From NCBI RefSeq assembly GCF_031457275.1, contig NZ_JAVDWH010000001.1, forward strand, positions 434,001-498,000: a DNA stretch of 64,000 nt, in the 5' to 3' direction. The translations under genes and the position numbers were made by a program. Numbering within the stretch: the stretch's first letter is position 1; each line of letters opens with the position of its first letter. The stretch comes from Aeromicrobium panaciterrae. GTDB taxonomy: Bacteria > Actinomycetota > Actinomycetes > Propionibacteriales > Nocardioidaceae. Below the pieces are notes generated by a model. That model did not search any database. It saw nothing but the letters and a program-made list of their open reading frames with translations, and was not told the DNA's origin. Of this stretch, positions 8,131 through 16,939 are shown one piece after another.

Positions 8131-9554
8131 CCCCTGAGGGCTCCAATGCCGAGAACGGCGGCGAGGCCCAAGGCGCTGCGTGGGTGATAGGCGGACGTCC
8201 ACAGTCCGCCGTGCGCTGCATTGTTGGCCTCGTCGAGCCACGGTTCGGCTTGCTGTTCGGAGCCGGCTCGAAGGTCATGGACCAGCAGCGCTGCCATCAA
8301 CGTGTTGCTCGTCGCGGGGTCGAAGACCTCGACGCCGAAGCGGTGCGCGCCGGCATATGCCGCCGCGAGCGCCTTGTTCTTGACGACCGATCGCGTACGA
8401 GTTGCCGGCGCGACATTGAGCGACACCGTGGTGCCCTCGTTCCGAGCCGTCGTCGCGCGCCAGCGCTGTAGGCGCTTGGCGAGCGCGTAGTTGGGTCCTT
8501 GCTGCGGCACCAACGCATCGCAGATGCCGGGGTCTGCACCGGGCGGGTAGTTGCGCTGCAGCAGCCGTCCGCCGCTCGCCAGACGCAGCGGCGTTCGCAG
8601 CACCTTCGAGACACTCCGCGAGGCGTAGGCCGCATTGGCCACCTCGACCTCCTCGGCCGGTACGGCGAAGACGTCAGTCGGTGTTGCGAGGAACGCCAGC
8701 GCGGTGTCGGGTCGGTTCTGAAGGAGATGAGTTGCGAGCGCATCGGCGGCCATCGACACACGTACGTGGGTCGCCCCATCTGCGTAGCAATAGTTGCCGA
8801 GCACCAGGCGACCGTCGATGTGGTCGAGCCATTCAGCGACTGCCGGGAGCTCGGTGATCAGATCGGCACCGACGTCGGCACCACCGTTGGTCACAATGCG
8901 CGCTGGTACATGGAGTCGGCCGGCCGATTCGGCGGCGTACTCGCTGATCCGTGACTGCACATCTTCGCGAGGCAGATCTAGCGCAACGCAGGTTGCGCCC
9001 CAGCGCATCAGCGCGCGGTAGGGGCCCATCTCCGCGCCGGCCCCGAGCACGACCATGGTGTCGCCCTCGAGCCTCATCCACTCGGGATTGTCGATCACGG
9101 TCTGTACGGCTTCAGAGCAGGAGTGCGTGATGATGCCGCGGCTCACCCAGTCGTCGAGCTGGTCGAGCAGCGCCTTGCCGCGCAGTCGTTCGCCGCGGTA
9201 CGGAAGCGTCAGCTCGGTTTCGATCTCGGCGTCCCCCTTGATGGTCTGGGTGTGGAAGACCTGCGACAGCGGGGTGTTCGGGATTGCGTCGTCGAGCGAC
9301 CCGTCACCAAATCGCATGTGCTCGTGCGCGCTGCGCAATCCATCGGCCGCGATCGAGTGGGCGGCGGGTGCCTCGCCAATGCCCGCCTCGAGCGCGCGGC
9401 GGAAGTGCGCCAGATAGTTGCGTCGCCAGTTGGTCTCGTTTTCGACGGCGCGCGATCCGACCGGGTCGGCCTTTCGCAGCGCGTCTCCGATGATCGTTCG
9501 GGCGGCCGACGACGTGCTCTCGGACTCGAATGTGACTCCCTCAAATGCGCTCAT
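8127..9554 (-). CDS. Uncharacterised 475-residue protein with Rossmann-like glycine motif
   Basis: I do not recognise a named family. The protein is soluble, without signal peptide or membrane helix. At about residue 170 it has VVLGAGAEMGPYRALMRWGA followed by VALDLPRE, which reads as a strand-Gly-rich-loop-helix followed by an acidic residue, as in nucleotide- or SAM-binding Rossmann folds. Flanking regions are rich in Trp, His and Arg but match nothing I know. Long homologues annotated only as NAD(P)-binding or hypothetical are plausible in actinobacteria and photosynthetic eukaryotes (from memory, unverified). The start follows a leaderless -10. Confidence 0.8.
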   Translation of the reverse strand: MSAFEGVTFESESTSSAARTIIGDALRKADPVGSRAVENETNWRRNYLAHFRRALEAGIGEAPAAHSIAADGLRSAHEHMRFGDGSLDDAIPNTPLSQVFHTQTIKGDAEIETELTLPYRGERLRGKALLDQLDDWVSRGIITHSCSEAVQTVIDNPEWMRLEGDTMVVLGAGAEMGPYRALMRWGATCVALDLPREDVQSRISEYAAESAGRLHVPARIVTNGGADVGADLITELPAVAEWLDHIDGRLVLGNYCYADGATHVRVSMAADALATHLLQNRPDTALAFLATPTDVFAVPAEEVEVANAAYASRSVSKVLRTPLRLASGGRLLQRNYPPGADPGICDALVPQQGPNYALAKRLQRWRATTARNEGTTVSLNVAPATRTRSVVKNKALAAAYAGAHRFGVEVFDPATSNTLMAALLVHDLRAGSEQQAEPWLDEANNAAHGGLWTSAYHPRSALGLAAVLGIGALRG

Positions 9555-9560
9555 GTCGCC

Positions 9561-9580
9561 AGAGTAGGAGCCAAATTTGG
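9561..9580 (-). promoter_or_regulatory. Leaderless -10 for the 475-residue protein, with adjacent palindrome
   Basis: TACTCT (9566-9561, minus strand) ends 6 nt before the ATG at 9554. Next to it, 9571-9580 is the perfect palindrome CCAAATTTGG, in the 100-nt gap shared with the divergent molybdopterin oxidoreductase gene. Confidence 0.5.
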
Positions 9581-9654
9581 TTACTCACGAGTCAGGATCC
9601 TGAATATTTTCGAAGACGACCAATCCGCGGGTGCGAGCGTGGCGAATCAGTCAC

Positions 9655-11214
9655 ATGAACACAACGACGCCGGCTCGTACCGCGGCACCCTGGTGGGCCG
9701 GAGCCGTCGCCGGATTCCTCGCCGCCGCGTCCGGTGTTGCTGTCGGAACGGGTGTTGCGGCGTTGCTGCAAGGCGTTCCGTCCCCGATCGAATCGGTCGG
9801 CAACCGCGCGATTGACTACGCGCCTCCCTTCCTCAAAGAGTTCGCCGTCAAGCAGTTCGGCACCGCGGACAAGCCGATTCTCATCGGTGGCGTCGTTGTC
9901 ACCTTGGCGATCCTCGCGATGGTGGCCGGAGTCATCGGTCGCAGCAAGCCGCGCTTGGCCGTTGGTGCGGTTGCACTGATCGGCGTCATCGCTGTTGCAG
10001 CAGCGGCGATTGACCGCACGACCACCGCGAGCCGCGCCCTCACCCTCATTCCTTCTGTGCTGACACTTGCTGTCAGCCTGGCCGTGCTCATCGTCCTGCT
10101 TGGCACGCTCACCCAGCTGAACCGCAAGCTCGAGTCGCTTCCGGCCGGGTTCGATCGCCGCAAGTTCCTGAAGGTGGCGCTCGGCGCTTCGGCGCTGGTC
10201 GTTGTCGGTGGCGTTGTCGGCCGGGTCTACGGCAGCGCAGCAGCGGCCGCTTCGCGAGCCGGAATCCGCCTCCCGGGAGCTGCGATCGCTGCACCGCCGA
10301 TTCCTGCCGGCGTCCAGCTCGACCTGAAGGGCATCACCCCGTTCGTCACGCCCAACCGCGACTTCTACCGCGTCGACACCGCACTGCGGGTGCCCGACGT
10401 GCCGGCTGAGGGCTGGAACCTCCGCATCCACGGGATGGTCGACAAGGAGCTCAACCTCTCGTACCGCGACATCATGAACATGCCACTCGTCGAGAACCGC
10501 ATCACGCTCACCTGCGTCTCCAACGAAGTCGGCGGACGCTACCTCGGCAACGCCGCCTGGCTCGGCGTGCTGACCAAGGACCTGCTCGAGATGGCCGGAG
10601 TCCAAAGCGGCGCCGACGCGATCAAAAGCACGAGCGCTGATCGTTGGACCGCTGGTACGCCACTCGATGTCGTGACGGACGAGCGCAACGCGATGCTCGC
10701 GATCGGGATGAACGGCGAGCCGCTTCCCCTGGAGCACGGGTTCCCGGCGCGGCTGGTCGTACCTGGCCTGTACGGATTCGTCTCGGCGACCAAGTGGCTC
10801 GTCGACATCGAAGTGACTCGCTTCTCAGACTTCAAGGGCTACTGGACCACCCGCGACTACACCGCGGAGGCGCCGATCAAGTTCTCGTCGCGTATCGACG
10901 TTCCGAAGTCCTTCCAGAGCTTCCCGCGCGACAAGGTCCGCCTCGGCGGCGTCGCCTGGGCGCAGACCGTCGGGATCGAGCAGGTGGAGATCAAGATCGA
11001 CGACGGTCCGTGGGAGATCGCGACTCTTGGGGCGGAAGACAACCTCGAAACCTGGCGTCAGTGGATGTGGCAGTGGGACGACGCCACTGAGGGCACTCAC
11101 AAGGCGACGATCCGCGCCACCAACAAGAACGGCAAAACCCAGACTTCCGAGCGGGCGCGTATTCGCCCGAACGGGACGACCGGCTGGCACAGCGTCCAGT
11201 TCCGCGTCGAGTAG
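9655..11214 (+). CDS. Membrane-anchored molybdopterin-dependent oxidoreductase (sulfite oxidase/YedY-like)
   Basis: A 519-residue protein with about four membrane helices (15-38, 74-95, 101-119, 128-151) and a fifth hydrophobic stretch at 172-190, then an extracytoplasmic sulfite oxidase-type Mo domain and a C-terminal Mo-co dimerisation domain (about 410-519). Cys287 in [11 protein letters not shown] is the expected molybdenum ligand. I take the ATG at 9655; a GTG at 9631 is possible but less natural before the first helix. The substrate could be sulfite or an oxidised thiol/sulfoxide. It is followed 26 nt later by a fasciclin lipoprotein, a recurring actinobacterial pairing. Confidence 0.92.
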   Translation: MNTTTPARTAAPWWAGAVAGFLAAASGVAVGTGVAALLQGVPSPIESVGNRAIDYAPPFLKEFAVKQFGTADKPILIGGVVVTLAILAMVAGVIGRSKPRLAVGAVALIGVIAVAAAAIDRTTTASRALTLIPSVLTLAVSLAVLIVLLGTLTQLNRKLESLPAGFDRRKFLKVALGASALVVVGGVVGRVYGSAAAAASRAGIRLPGAAIAAPPIPAGVQLDLKGITPFVTPNRDFYRVDTALRVPDVPAEGWNLRIHGMVDKELNLSYRDIMNMPLVENRITLTCVSNEVGGRYLGNAAWLGVLTKDLLEMAGVQSGADAIKSTSADRWTAGTPLDVVTDERNAMLAIGMNGEPLPLEHGFPARLVVPGLYGFVSATKWLVDIEVTRFSDFKGYWTTRDYTAEAPIKFSSRIDVPKSFQSFPRDKVRLGGVAWAQTVGIEQVEIKIDDGPWEIATLGAEDNLETWRQWMWQWDDATEGTHKATIRATNKNGKTQTSERARIRPNGTTGWHSVQFRVE

Positions 11215-11240
11215 CACCACCCAACCCAAGGAGAAATGAA

Positions 11241-11885
11241 ATGCGTACAACCACCAAGAGCTTCGCCATCGCGGCGGTTGCCTCGCTGTCCCTGTTCACC
11301 GCGGCGTGCGGCTCGAGCGACAGCGATCCGGCTGCCTCCGAAGACACCACCACCTCGGCTGCTCCGATGGACGATGTCGCTTCCGACCTCGTTGGTCCGG
11401 GCTGCGCCGACTACGCCAAGGCCGTCCCCGAGGGCAAGGGCTCCGTCAGCGGCATGTCCGAGGATCCGGTTGCCACTGCAGCCAGCAACAACCCGCTCCT
11501 CAAGACCCTCGTGGCAGCTGTCTCCGGTCAGCTCAACCCCGACGTCGACCTGGTCGACACCCTCAACGGTGGAGAGTTCACCGTGTTCGCACCTGTCGAC
11601 ACGGCATTCGCCAAGCTCGACAAGGCAACGGTTGCCACCCTCGGCACCCCCGCCGGCGCAAAGACGCTCGAGAGCGTCCTGACGTACCACGTGATCCCCG
11701 GCCGCATCCTGCCGAAGGACATCGACGGAACGCTCAAGACTGTCAACGGTGCTGAGCTCAAGGTCACCGGCTCCGGCGACAACATCAAGGTCGGCGGCCA
11801 GGCCAGCGTGATCTGCGGTGGCGTCAAGACCGCCAACGCCACGGTCTACCTGATCGACTCGGTGCTCATGCCGCCTGCGGCCTGA
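11241..11885 (+). CDS. Fasciclin-domain lipoprotein
   Basis: A 214-residue secreted lipoprotein. The signal peptide ends in lipobox LFTAAC with Cys23. A Ser/Asp/Thr-rich linker follows, then a single FAS1 domain from about residue 75 with the [18 protein letters not shown] and [10 protein letters not shown] motifs. It resembles mycobacterial MPT70/MPT83-type cell-surface proteins. A strong GGAGAAATGAA ribosome-binding region precedes the ATG, and the gene appears co-transcribed with the molybdopterin oxidoreductase. A GC-rich hairpin follows. Confidence 0.93.
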   Translation: MRTTTKSFAIAAVASLSLFTAACGSSDSDPAASEDTTTSAAPMDDVASDLVGPGCADYAKAVPEGKGSVSGMSEDPVATAASNNPLLKTLVAAVSGQLNPDVDLVDTLNGGEFTVFAPVDTAFAKLDKATVATLGTPAGAKTLESVLTYHVIPGRILPKDIDGTLKTVNGAELKVTGSGDNIKVGGQASVICGGVKTANATVYLIDSVLMPPAA

Positions 11886-11907
11886 TCCACACCACTTCAC
11901 ACCCGTG

Positions 11908-11936
11908 CGGGCCGGCTCCCTTTGGGGGCCGGCCCG
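11908..11936 (+). terminator. Terminator-like hairpin after the fasciclin gene
   Basis: Arms CGGGCCGGC (11908-11916) and GCCGGCCCG (11928-11936) pair perfectly, with further CCC/GGG pairing in the loop. Only TT follows, so it would be a GC-strong, U-poor actinobacterial type. Confidence 0.7.
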
Positions 11937-11947
11937 TTCGTCGTCGG

Positions 11948-11953
11948 TAGGCT
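11948..11953 (+). promoter_or_regulatory. Leaderless -10 for the histidine phosphatase gene
   Basis: TAGGCT ends 7 nt before the ATG at 11961. There is no Shine-Dalgarno sequence. Confidence 0.5.
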
Positions 11954-11960
11954 CCGACGC

Positions 11961-12602
11961 ATGGGTTCTGTGCACCTCATTCGCCACGGCCAGGCTTCGT
12001 GGGGCGCTGCCGACTACGACCAGCTGTCCGAGCTTGGGCAGAGGCAGTCGACCGCTCTCGGCATTTCGTGGGAGGCCTCGGACTGGTCGCCCACCACGGC
12101 TGTTGCCGGATCCATGAAGCGCCACGCTCAGACCGCGATCTCGGTGATCGATGCCTGCGGGCAGGGCGAGGGCTATGACGTCGACGCTGGTTGGGACGAG
12201 TTCGACCACATCGCGATTGCCCGCGCTCACGATCCTGCGTCGATGGACGCCGACCCCAAGGCCTTCCAGGCCATGCTCAACGTGGCGCTGGACGGCTGGA
12301 TTGCTGGAGGCGAGGGTGCTGGAGAGAGCTATCAGCAGTTCGTCGAGCGAGTCATGAAGGCTTTTGACCGCGCGGTCCTGGAGGCCGGCTCCGGCCGATC
12401 AGTAGCTGTGTTCACCTCGGGTGGGCCGATTGCGCTGGTCGCTTCTCACCTGATGACCGGCGGTGCCACGCTTTTCCAGCGCGTGAACGATGTCGTCATC
12501 AATGCCAGCGTGACGACGGTCATCGTTGGGCAGTCCGGACCGAGGTTGCTGACCTTCAACGAGCACGGGCACCTGCCCCGTGACATGGTCACCTTCCGCT
12601 GA
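11961..12602 (+). CDS. Histidine phosphatase family protein
   Basis: A 213-residue member of the phosphoglycerate mutase-like superfamily. The phospho-accepting motif LIRHGQASWG is at the N-terminus (RHG at 8-10, His9). The late second His, normally in a VSHGG-type motif, appears as VFTSGGPIAL, with Ser in its place. This variant occurs in an uncharacterised subfamily, and phosphatase activity should not be assumed. The ATG at 11961 is chosen over an upstream in-frame start because the leaderless -10 and the MxxxHLIRHG N-terminus both fit. Confidence 0.88.
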   Translation: MGSVHLIRHGQASWGAADYDQLSELGQRQSTALGISWEASDWSPTTAVAGSMKRHAQTAISVIDACGQGEGYDVDAGWDEFDHIAIARAHDPASMDADPKAFQAMLNVALDGWIAGGEGAGESYQQFVERVMKAFDRAVLEAGSGRSVAVFTSGGPIALVASHLMTGGATLFQRVNDVVINASVTTVIVGQSGPRLLTFNEHGHLPRDMVTFR

Positions 12603-12615
12603 CCCTTTCCGCGCG

Positions 12616-12621
12616 TAGCAT
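12616..12621 (+). promoter_or_regulatory. -10 element for the His-rich membrane protein gene
   Basis: TAGCAT gives a predicted short leader of about 20 nt containing AGGGAGCAAGG before the GTG at 12649. Confidence 0.4.
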
Positions 12622-12648
12622 CGAAGGTTCAGGGAGCAAGGAACCATC

Positions 12649-13812
12649 GTGACAGTCGACATTGAACCTCAACAGCGCACTTCGGGCGGCGCTGCTGATA
12701 GCGACCACCCGCTTCGCCCTCTGAAGGAGCTCGGCTCGTTTGGCTGGCTCGCGATTGTGGCCGCGGCGTCACTCGCCGCGGGGGCGATCCACGCGACGGC
12801 GATCGGTGCTCACAGCGAGCATCGCCAAGCGGCCCTGATCTTCACGCTCACTGCCGTCGTCCAGCTCGGCGTCGGTGTCTCCGCACTCATGCGCCCTGGC
12901 CCGGGCCTGCTCACCCTTGGCGCAATGGCGAACGTCGGCGCCGTCCTCGGGTGGATTCTCGCCAAGACGGTCGGACTGCCATTCGAAGGTCTCGACACCG
13001 CAGAACCGCTTCAGCGGGCCGACACCCTGGCTGCGATTCTGGCGACGCTTGCTGCGCTTGCCGCGATGGCGCATCTGAGGACGTTCGGTACGGCGCGACT
13101 GATTCGACACCCGCTCGTCACCGCAACAGTCGCGTTGGCCGTCGCGGCGCTGTCGGTGCCGGGCATGCTCGCGACCGGCGGTCATTCCCACGCTGGCAGC
13201 GAGGACCATGCGCACAGCAACGTGGCGAAGCCGTACGACCCCGCTCTGCCGATTGACCTCAGCGGTACGCCTGGCGTGACGCTCCAGCAGCAGGCTGCGG
13301 CGGAGAATCTCATTGCCATCACCTTGCTCCGACTCCCGCAATTCTCGGATGCCAGCAAGCTCGAGGCCCAGGGCTTCAAGTCGATTGGCGACGGATTCTC
13401 TGGGTTTGAGCACTACATGAACGTCGACAACATGTCGGACGGCAACATCCTCGATCCTGACCATCCCGAGTCGCTTGTCTACGACACGACCCAGACGCCG
13501 AAGAAGCTCGTCTCGGCAATGTTCATGATGAATCCGGGCGACACGCTCGACGATGTGCCCGAGCTGGGTGGCCGGCTCACCCAGTGGCACATCCACGACA
13601 ACCTGTGCTTCGCCGACGGCAAGGTGGTTGGACTGATCAATCCCGGCCAGCCGTGCCCGCCGGGATCGAGCATCGGTGGGGCCGTGCCGATGATCCACGT
13701 ATGGATTGAGGCGCATCGCTGTGGACCGTTCTCGGCTCTCGATGGCGTTGCCGCGGGATCGGTCAAGAAGGGCGAGGTCACCCTCTGCGATCACAAGCAC
13801 GGAGCCGTCTAG
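12649..13812 (+). CDS. Uncharacterised His-rich membrane protein with extracellular C-terminal domain
   Basis: A 387-residue protein I do not recognise. Residues 31-173 form about five membrane helices. A His/Asp-rich linker (HSHAGSEDHAHS, about 176-190) leads to a soluble domain of some 190 residues. That domain contains HYMNVDNMSD, LDPDHPESLVYD, TQWHIHDNLCF, HVWIEAHRCGPFSALDG and a terminal CDHKH. The dense His, Asp and Cys residues suggest metal (for example copper) or heme handling outside the membrane; this is inference. The start is GTG at 12649, with a plausible ribosome-binding site. Confidence 0.8.
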   Translation: MTVDIEPQQRTSGGAADSDHPLRPLKELGSFGWLAIVAAASLAAGAIHATAIGAHSEHRQAALIFTLTAVVQLGVGVSALMRPGPGLLTLGAMANVGAVLGWILAKTVGLPFEGLDTAEPLQRADTLAAILATLAALAAMAHLRTFGTARLIRHPLVTATVALAVAALSVPGMLATGGHSHAGSEDHAHSNVAKPYDPALPIDLSGTPGVTLQQQAAAENLIAITLLRLPQFSDASKLEAQGFKSIGDGFSGFEHYMNVDNMSDGNILDPDHPESLVYDTTQTPKKLVSAMFMMNPGDTLDDVPELGGRLTQWHIHDNLCFADGKVVGLINPGQPCPPGSSIGGAVPMIHVWIEAHRCGPFSALDGVAAGSVKKGEVTLCDHKHGAV

Positions 13813-13837
13813 ATTCGGATACCGCTAGTATCTGAAT
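13813..13837 (+). promoter_or_regulatory. Leaderless promoter overlapped by inverted repeat with an ATAC-N5-GTAT core
   Basis: ATTCGGATAC (13813-13822) and GTATCTGAAT (13828-13837) are 10-nt arms with one mismatch, ending directly at the ATG at 13838. The -10 TAGTAT (13826-13831) lies inside, 6 nt before the ATG. The core ATACCGCTAGTAT matches sites at 19511 and 21127. Confidence 0.65.
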
Positions 13838-14638
13838 ATGAAGATCGCCCCCAACTCGCGCGTCCTGATCACTGGAGGCGCCTCGGGCCTCGGCCTCGCA
13901 CTGGTCCTTCAGTTCGTTGAGCGTGGAGCCCGCGTGCTCGCCACTGACGTTCACGAGGAGATCCCTGACAGCCTGCGAGGGCTCGAAGGCGTCTCGTACC
14001 TGACGCTCAACGTCACCCAGGACGTCGATTGGGCGAAGGCCCGCGACTGGGTGACCGAGACCTGGGATGGCCTCGACTACCTGTTCAACAACGCTGGTGT
14101 GGCAGCGGGCGGTCGAATCGAGCTGTCCGAGATGGATCAGTGGCAGTGGATCGTCGACATCAACTTGCTTGGTGTCGCACGCGGCTGCCGTACGTTCACG
14201 CCGCTGATGAAGGAACAAGGTAGCGGACACATCATCAACACCGCATCCGCCGCCGGACTGATTCATCCCCCGCGGATGACGGAGTATGTCGCCGTCAAGG
14301 CGGGCGTGGTCGCGATCAGCGAGTCCCTCTTCCATGAGCTCAAGCCGTACGGCGTCAAGGTCTCGGTCATTTGTCCGACGTTCTTCAAGACCAATCTCAC
14401 GGAGTCGCTACGTGGCAAGGATGAGCAGGCCAACAAGTCAGCAGCCAAGCTGATCGACAAGGCCAAGTTGTCTGCCGACACGATCGCGGCGCGCGTGATC
14501 CGAGGTATCGAGAAGGACCGCCACATCATCCTCACCGACCGAGACGGCAAGGTGGCCTATGCGGCCAAACGATTTGCGCGTCCGCTGTACTACTCGATGA
14601 TGAAGAAGGCTTCATTCCAGATGGCGAAGAAGGACTGA
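13838..14638 (+). CDS. SDR family oxidoreductase
   Basis: A 266-residue classical SDR. Cofactor loop GGASGLG at 13-19, Asp37 after strand 2 (suggests NAD preference), NNAG at 84-87, and catalytic Ser137, Tyr150 and Lys154. It belongs with broad-specificity actinobacterial SDRs acting on lipophilic alcohols or ketones. It is leaderless, its promoter carries a probable operator, and a second SDR follows after 1 nt, forming a two-gene operon. Confidence 0.92.
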   Translation: MKIAPNSRVLITGGASGLGLALVLQFVERGARVLATDVHEEIPDSLRGLEGVSYLTLNVTQDVDWAKARDWVTETWDGLDYLFNNAGVAAGGRIELSEMDQWQWIVDINLLGVARGCRTFTPLMKEQGSGHIINTASAAGLIHPPRMTEYVAVKAGVVAISESLFHELKPYGVKVSVICPTFFKTNLTESLRGKDEQANKSAAKLIDKAKLSADTIAARVIRGIEKDRHIILTDRDGKVAYAAKRFARPLYYSMMKKASFQMAKKD

Positions 14639-14639
14639 C

Positions 14640-15398
14640 ATGCGCAAGAACGTTCTGATCACGGGTGCAAGCTCCGGCCTCGGCGAAGGCATGGCGCGCA
14701 TTCTCGCCGCGAAGGGCCACAACCTCGCCCTGACCGCACGCCGAGTGGATCGGCTCGAAGCCCTCAAGGCTGAGCTTCTTGAAGCCAACCCGAGCATCGA
14801 AGTCGTGGTGCACGAGCTCGACGTCAACGACCACGACCAGGTCTTCGCAGTGTTCAAGAAGGCCATCGTCGACCTGGGAGGCCTGGATCGAGTCATCGTC
14901 AACGCGGGACTCGGAAAGGGCGGACGCGTCGGTACCGGCAAGTTCTACGCCAACAAGCAGACGGCCGAGACCAACTTCATCGCAGCGCTGGCGCAGTGCG
15001 AGGCAGCGATGGAGCACTTCTACGAGCGCAAGGCCGGCCACCTGGTGGTCATCTCGTCGATGTCGGCAATGCGCGGAATGCCGTCCGCCCTCACCACGTA
15101 CGCGGCGACGAAGGCCGCAGTGGCGATGCTCGCCGAGGGCATTCGGTCAGACCTCATCGGTCGCAAGGGTCACGACATCAAGGTCACCACGCTCTACCCC
15201 GGCTACATCGCCTCGGAGATGAACGAGGCCGTGCAGAAGGAAGCGCGGATGATGGTCGACACTGAGACGGGCTGCAAGGCGCTGGTCAAGAAGATTGAGG
15301 CCGAGGTCGTCGACGCCGCCGTACCGGCATGGCCGTGGGCGCCGATCGGCAAGGTCATGAAGCACGCGCCACTAGGCGTCGTGCGCAAGATGGTCTGA
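14640..15398 (+). CDS. SDR family oxidoreductase
   Basis: A 252-residue SDR with GASSGLG at 9-15, TARR after strand 2 (suggests NADP preference), NAG at 88-90, and catalytic Ser140, Tyr154 and Lys158. The sequence around FVSTMSAMRG-like and LYPGYIASEMNE positions resembles the YdfG/EphD-like group of unspecified substrate. It begins 1 nt after the stop of the previous SDR and is probably translationally coupled to it. Its 3' end overlaps a possible small convergent gene by 27 nt. Confidence 0.9.
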   Translation: MRKNVLITGASSGLGEGMARILAAKGHNLALTARRVDRLEALKAELLEANPSIEVVVHELDVNDHDQVFAVFKKAIVDLGGLDRVIVNAGLGKGGRVGTGKFYANKQTAETNFIAALAQCEAAMEHFYERKAGHLVVISSMSAMRGMPSALTTYAATKAAVAMLAEGIRSDLIGRKGHDIKVTTLYPGYIASEMNEAVQKEARMMVDTETGCKALVKKIEAEVVDAAVPAWPWAPIGKVMKHAPLGVVRKMV

Positions 15399-15533
15399 AG
15401 TAGGGCTGAACTGCTTCAGCTTCTTGCGCCCGGAGATGAACACCCGGCTCGCGATGAACCCGACGCCGGCGGCATGGGTGGCGAGCACAAACCCGAGGAT
15501 GACGCCGCCAATGATCAGGATCCACTCGGTCAT
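15372..15533 (-). CDS. Possible small single-pass membrane protein (53 residues)
   Basis: An ATG at 15533 opens a 53-codon frame reading MTEWILIIGGVILGFVLATH, then a hydrophobic continuation and a basic tail GRKKLKQFSP. The predicted membrane helix (about 4-31) followed by positive residues looks like a genuine small membrane protein rather than chance. It sits between two genes and overlaps the end of the convergent SDR gene. No clear ribosome-binding site was seen, so it remains tentative. Confidence 0.45.
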   Translation of the reverse strand: MTEWILIIGGVILGFVLATHAAGVGFIASRVFISGRKKLKQFSPTSDHLAHDA

Positions 15534-15576
15534 GCAGCAACTTTAAAGGCTGGCCCAGTCTCGGTCAGCGGAACCG

Positions 15577-16896
15577 TCAGGCAATCGAGAACGGCTGCGC
15601 TGTTGATTCGAGGACGCTCAGCCAGAGATCGCCCTCGGGCGAGACATTGTGCGATCCCTGGGTCACGAACGGGATCGGCACGTTGACGAATCGATGGCGG
15701 CGCCGGCCGACGACGAGGTCAGTTCTGCCTGCCATCGCAGCGTGTACGGCGGTCTGGGCGAGGCGAGCGCAGTAGACCGAGTCGGACGCATCGGCTGGAA
15801 CAGAGCGGATCGCGTAGCCGGGGTTGAAGTAGCGCATCGTCAGCGGCTGGTCGGCGTTGGCGAAGTGCTTGGTGATCTGCTCGCGCAAGTAGCGCGCGAT
15901 GTCGCCGAGCACCGTGTTGCCACTTGGATCCATACGGTCGCTTGCCGGAATCAGGTGCTGCCCAGCTCCCTCGGCAAGCACGATGACGGCGCTGCCACGC
16001 TCGGCGACGCGTCGTTCGAGGAGGGCCAGCAGCCCGTTGTCACCGTCCAGCGAGAAGTCGACCTCGGGGATCAGGACGAAGTCGGCGTCGTGGTTGGCGA
16101 GTGCGGCGTAGCAGGCGATGAAGCCAGCATGGCGACCCATGACCTTGACGATGCCAATGCCGCCGACGGCTGCCTCGACCTCGACGCGTGCGGCCTTGAT
16201 CGACTCCGCTGCCTTCGCGAAGGCCGTCGAGAAGCCGAAGCTCTGACCGATGTGCGGGATGTCGTTGTCGATTGTCTTGGGTACGCCGACAACGCCGATC
16301 TTGAGTCCGCGACGCTCGATCTCGACCACGATGTTGTGGGCGCCGCGCATCGAGCCGTCGCCACCGATCACCATCAGGACGTTGATGCCCTCTTCGACCA
16401 GTCGGTGGACGATCACGGCGGGATCCTGGGCTCCCCGCGAGGTCCCGAGGACCGTGCCGCCGCGCTCGTTGATGCGTGCGACCGACTCAGGTGTCAGCGG
16501 AACGATGTCGTGACCGAGCTCAGGGACAAAGCCGGCGTAGCCGTGCTGGAGGCCGACGACATTGCGTACGCCGTAGTGCGTGTGGAGCTCGAGGACGATG
16601 GCGCGGATGACGTCGTTGAGACCGGGGCACAGTCCGCCGCAGGTGACGACGCCGACCTTGGTGGTGGCCGGGTCGAAGAAGATCTTGTCGCGTGGCCCAC
16701 CCGACTCGAACGTCGGCAGGTTCTCCAGCCCGACTCCGCGGGACTCGATCAGCGCGAGTGTGTCGTCGTACAGGATCCGATCGTGTTCACCGACGTAGTA
16801 CTCGTTGGTCGTGCGACCACCGACGTACAGCGCCAATGGCGAATCGACTGTGCACGGACCTAGTGAGCTGACCTGGAGATCGTCGAGGGTGACCAC
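15577..16896 (-). CDS. 6-phosphofructokinase (group III, ATP-type)
   Basis: A 439-residue phosphofructokinase converting fructose 6-phosphate to fructose 1,6-bisphosphate. Nucleotide motif VIGGDGS at 176-182 has Gly where PPi-dependent enzymes have Asp, which predicts ATP use. The catalytic PKTIDNDI (206-213) has Lys, as in the plant-like/group III clade, and MGRHAGFIA at 253-261 is conserved. The N-terminal extension of about 75 residues is normal for this longer clade. It starts with GTG at 16896, set by a leaderless -10. Confidence 0.92.
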   Translation of the reverse strand: MVTLDDLQVSSLGPCTVDSPLALYVGGRTTNEYYVGEHDRILYDDTLALIESRGVGLENLPTFESGGPRDKIFFDPATTKVGVVTCGGLCPGLNDVIRAIVLELHTHYGVRNVVGLQHGYAGFVPELGHDIVPLTPESVARINERGGTVLGTSRGAQDPAVIVHRLVEEGINVLMVIGGDGSMRGAHNIVVEIERRGLKIGVVGVPKTIDNDIPHIGQSFGFSTAFAKAAESIKAARVEVEAAVGGIGIVKVMGRHAGFIACYAALANHDADFVLIPEVDFSLDGDNGLLALLERRVAERGSAVIVLAEGAGQHLIPASDRMDPSGNTVLGDIARYLREQITKHFANADQPLTMRYFNPGYAIRSVPADASDSVYCARLAQTAVHAAMAGRTDLVVGRRRHRFVNVPIPFVTQGSHNVSPEGDLWLSVLESTAQPFSIA

Positions 16897-16902
16897 GAGT
16901 CA

Positions 16903-16924
16903 ATCCTATATGAGGAAATCCTCA
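16903..16924 (-). promoter_or_regulatory. Leaderless -10 and palindrome before the phosphofructokinase gene
   Basis: TAGGAT (16908-16903, minus strand) ends 6 nt before the GTG at 16896. Just upstream, 16911-16924 contains TGAGGA-AA-TCCTCA, a perfect 6-nt inverted repeat. Confidence 0.5.
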
Positions 16925-16939
16925 TGTTTGTCAGTGGTT

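Noticed and set aside
15649-16863. 404-codon open frame opposite the phosphofructokinase gene
   Set aside because: Antisense shadow without motifs; the phosphofructokinase motifs on the other strand are complete.
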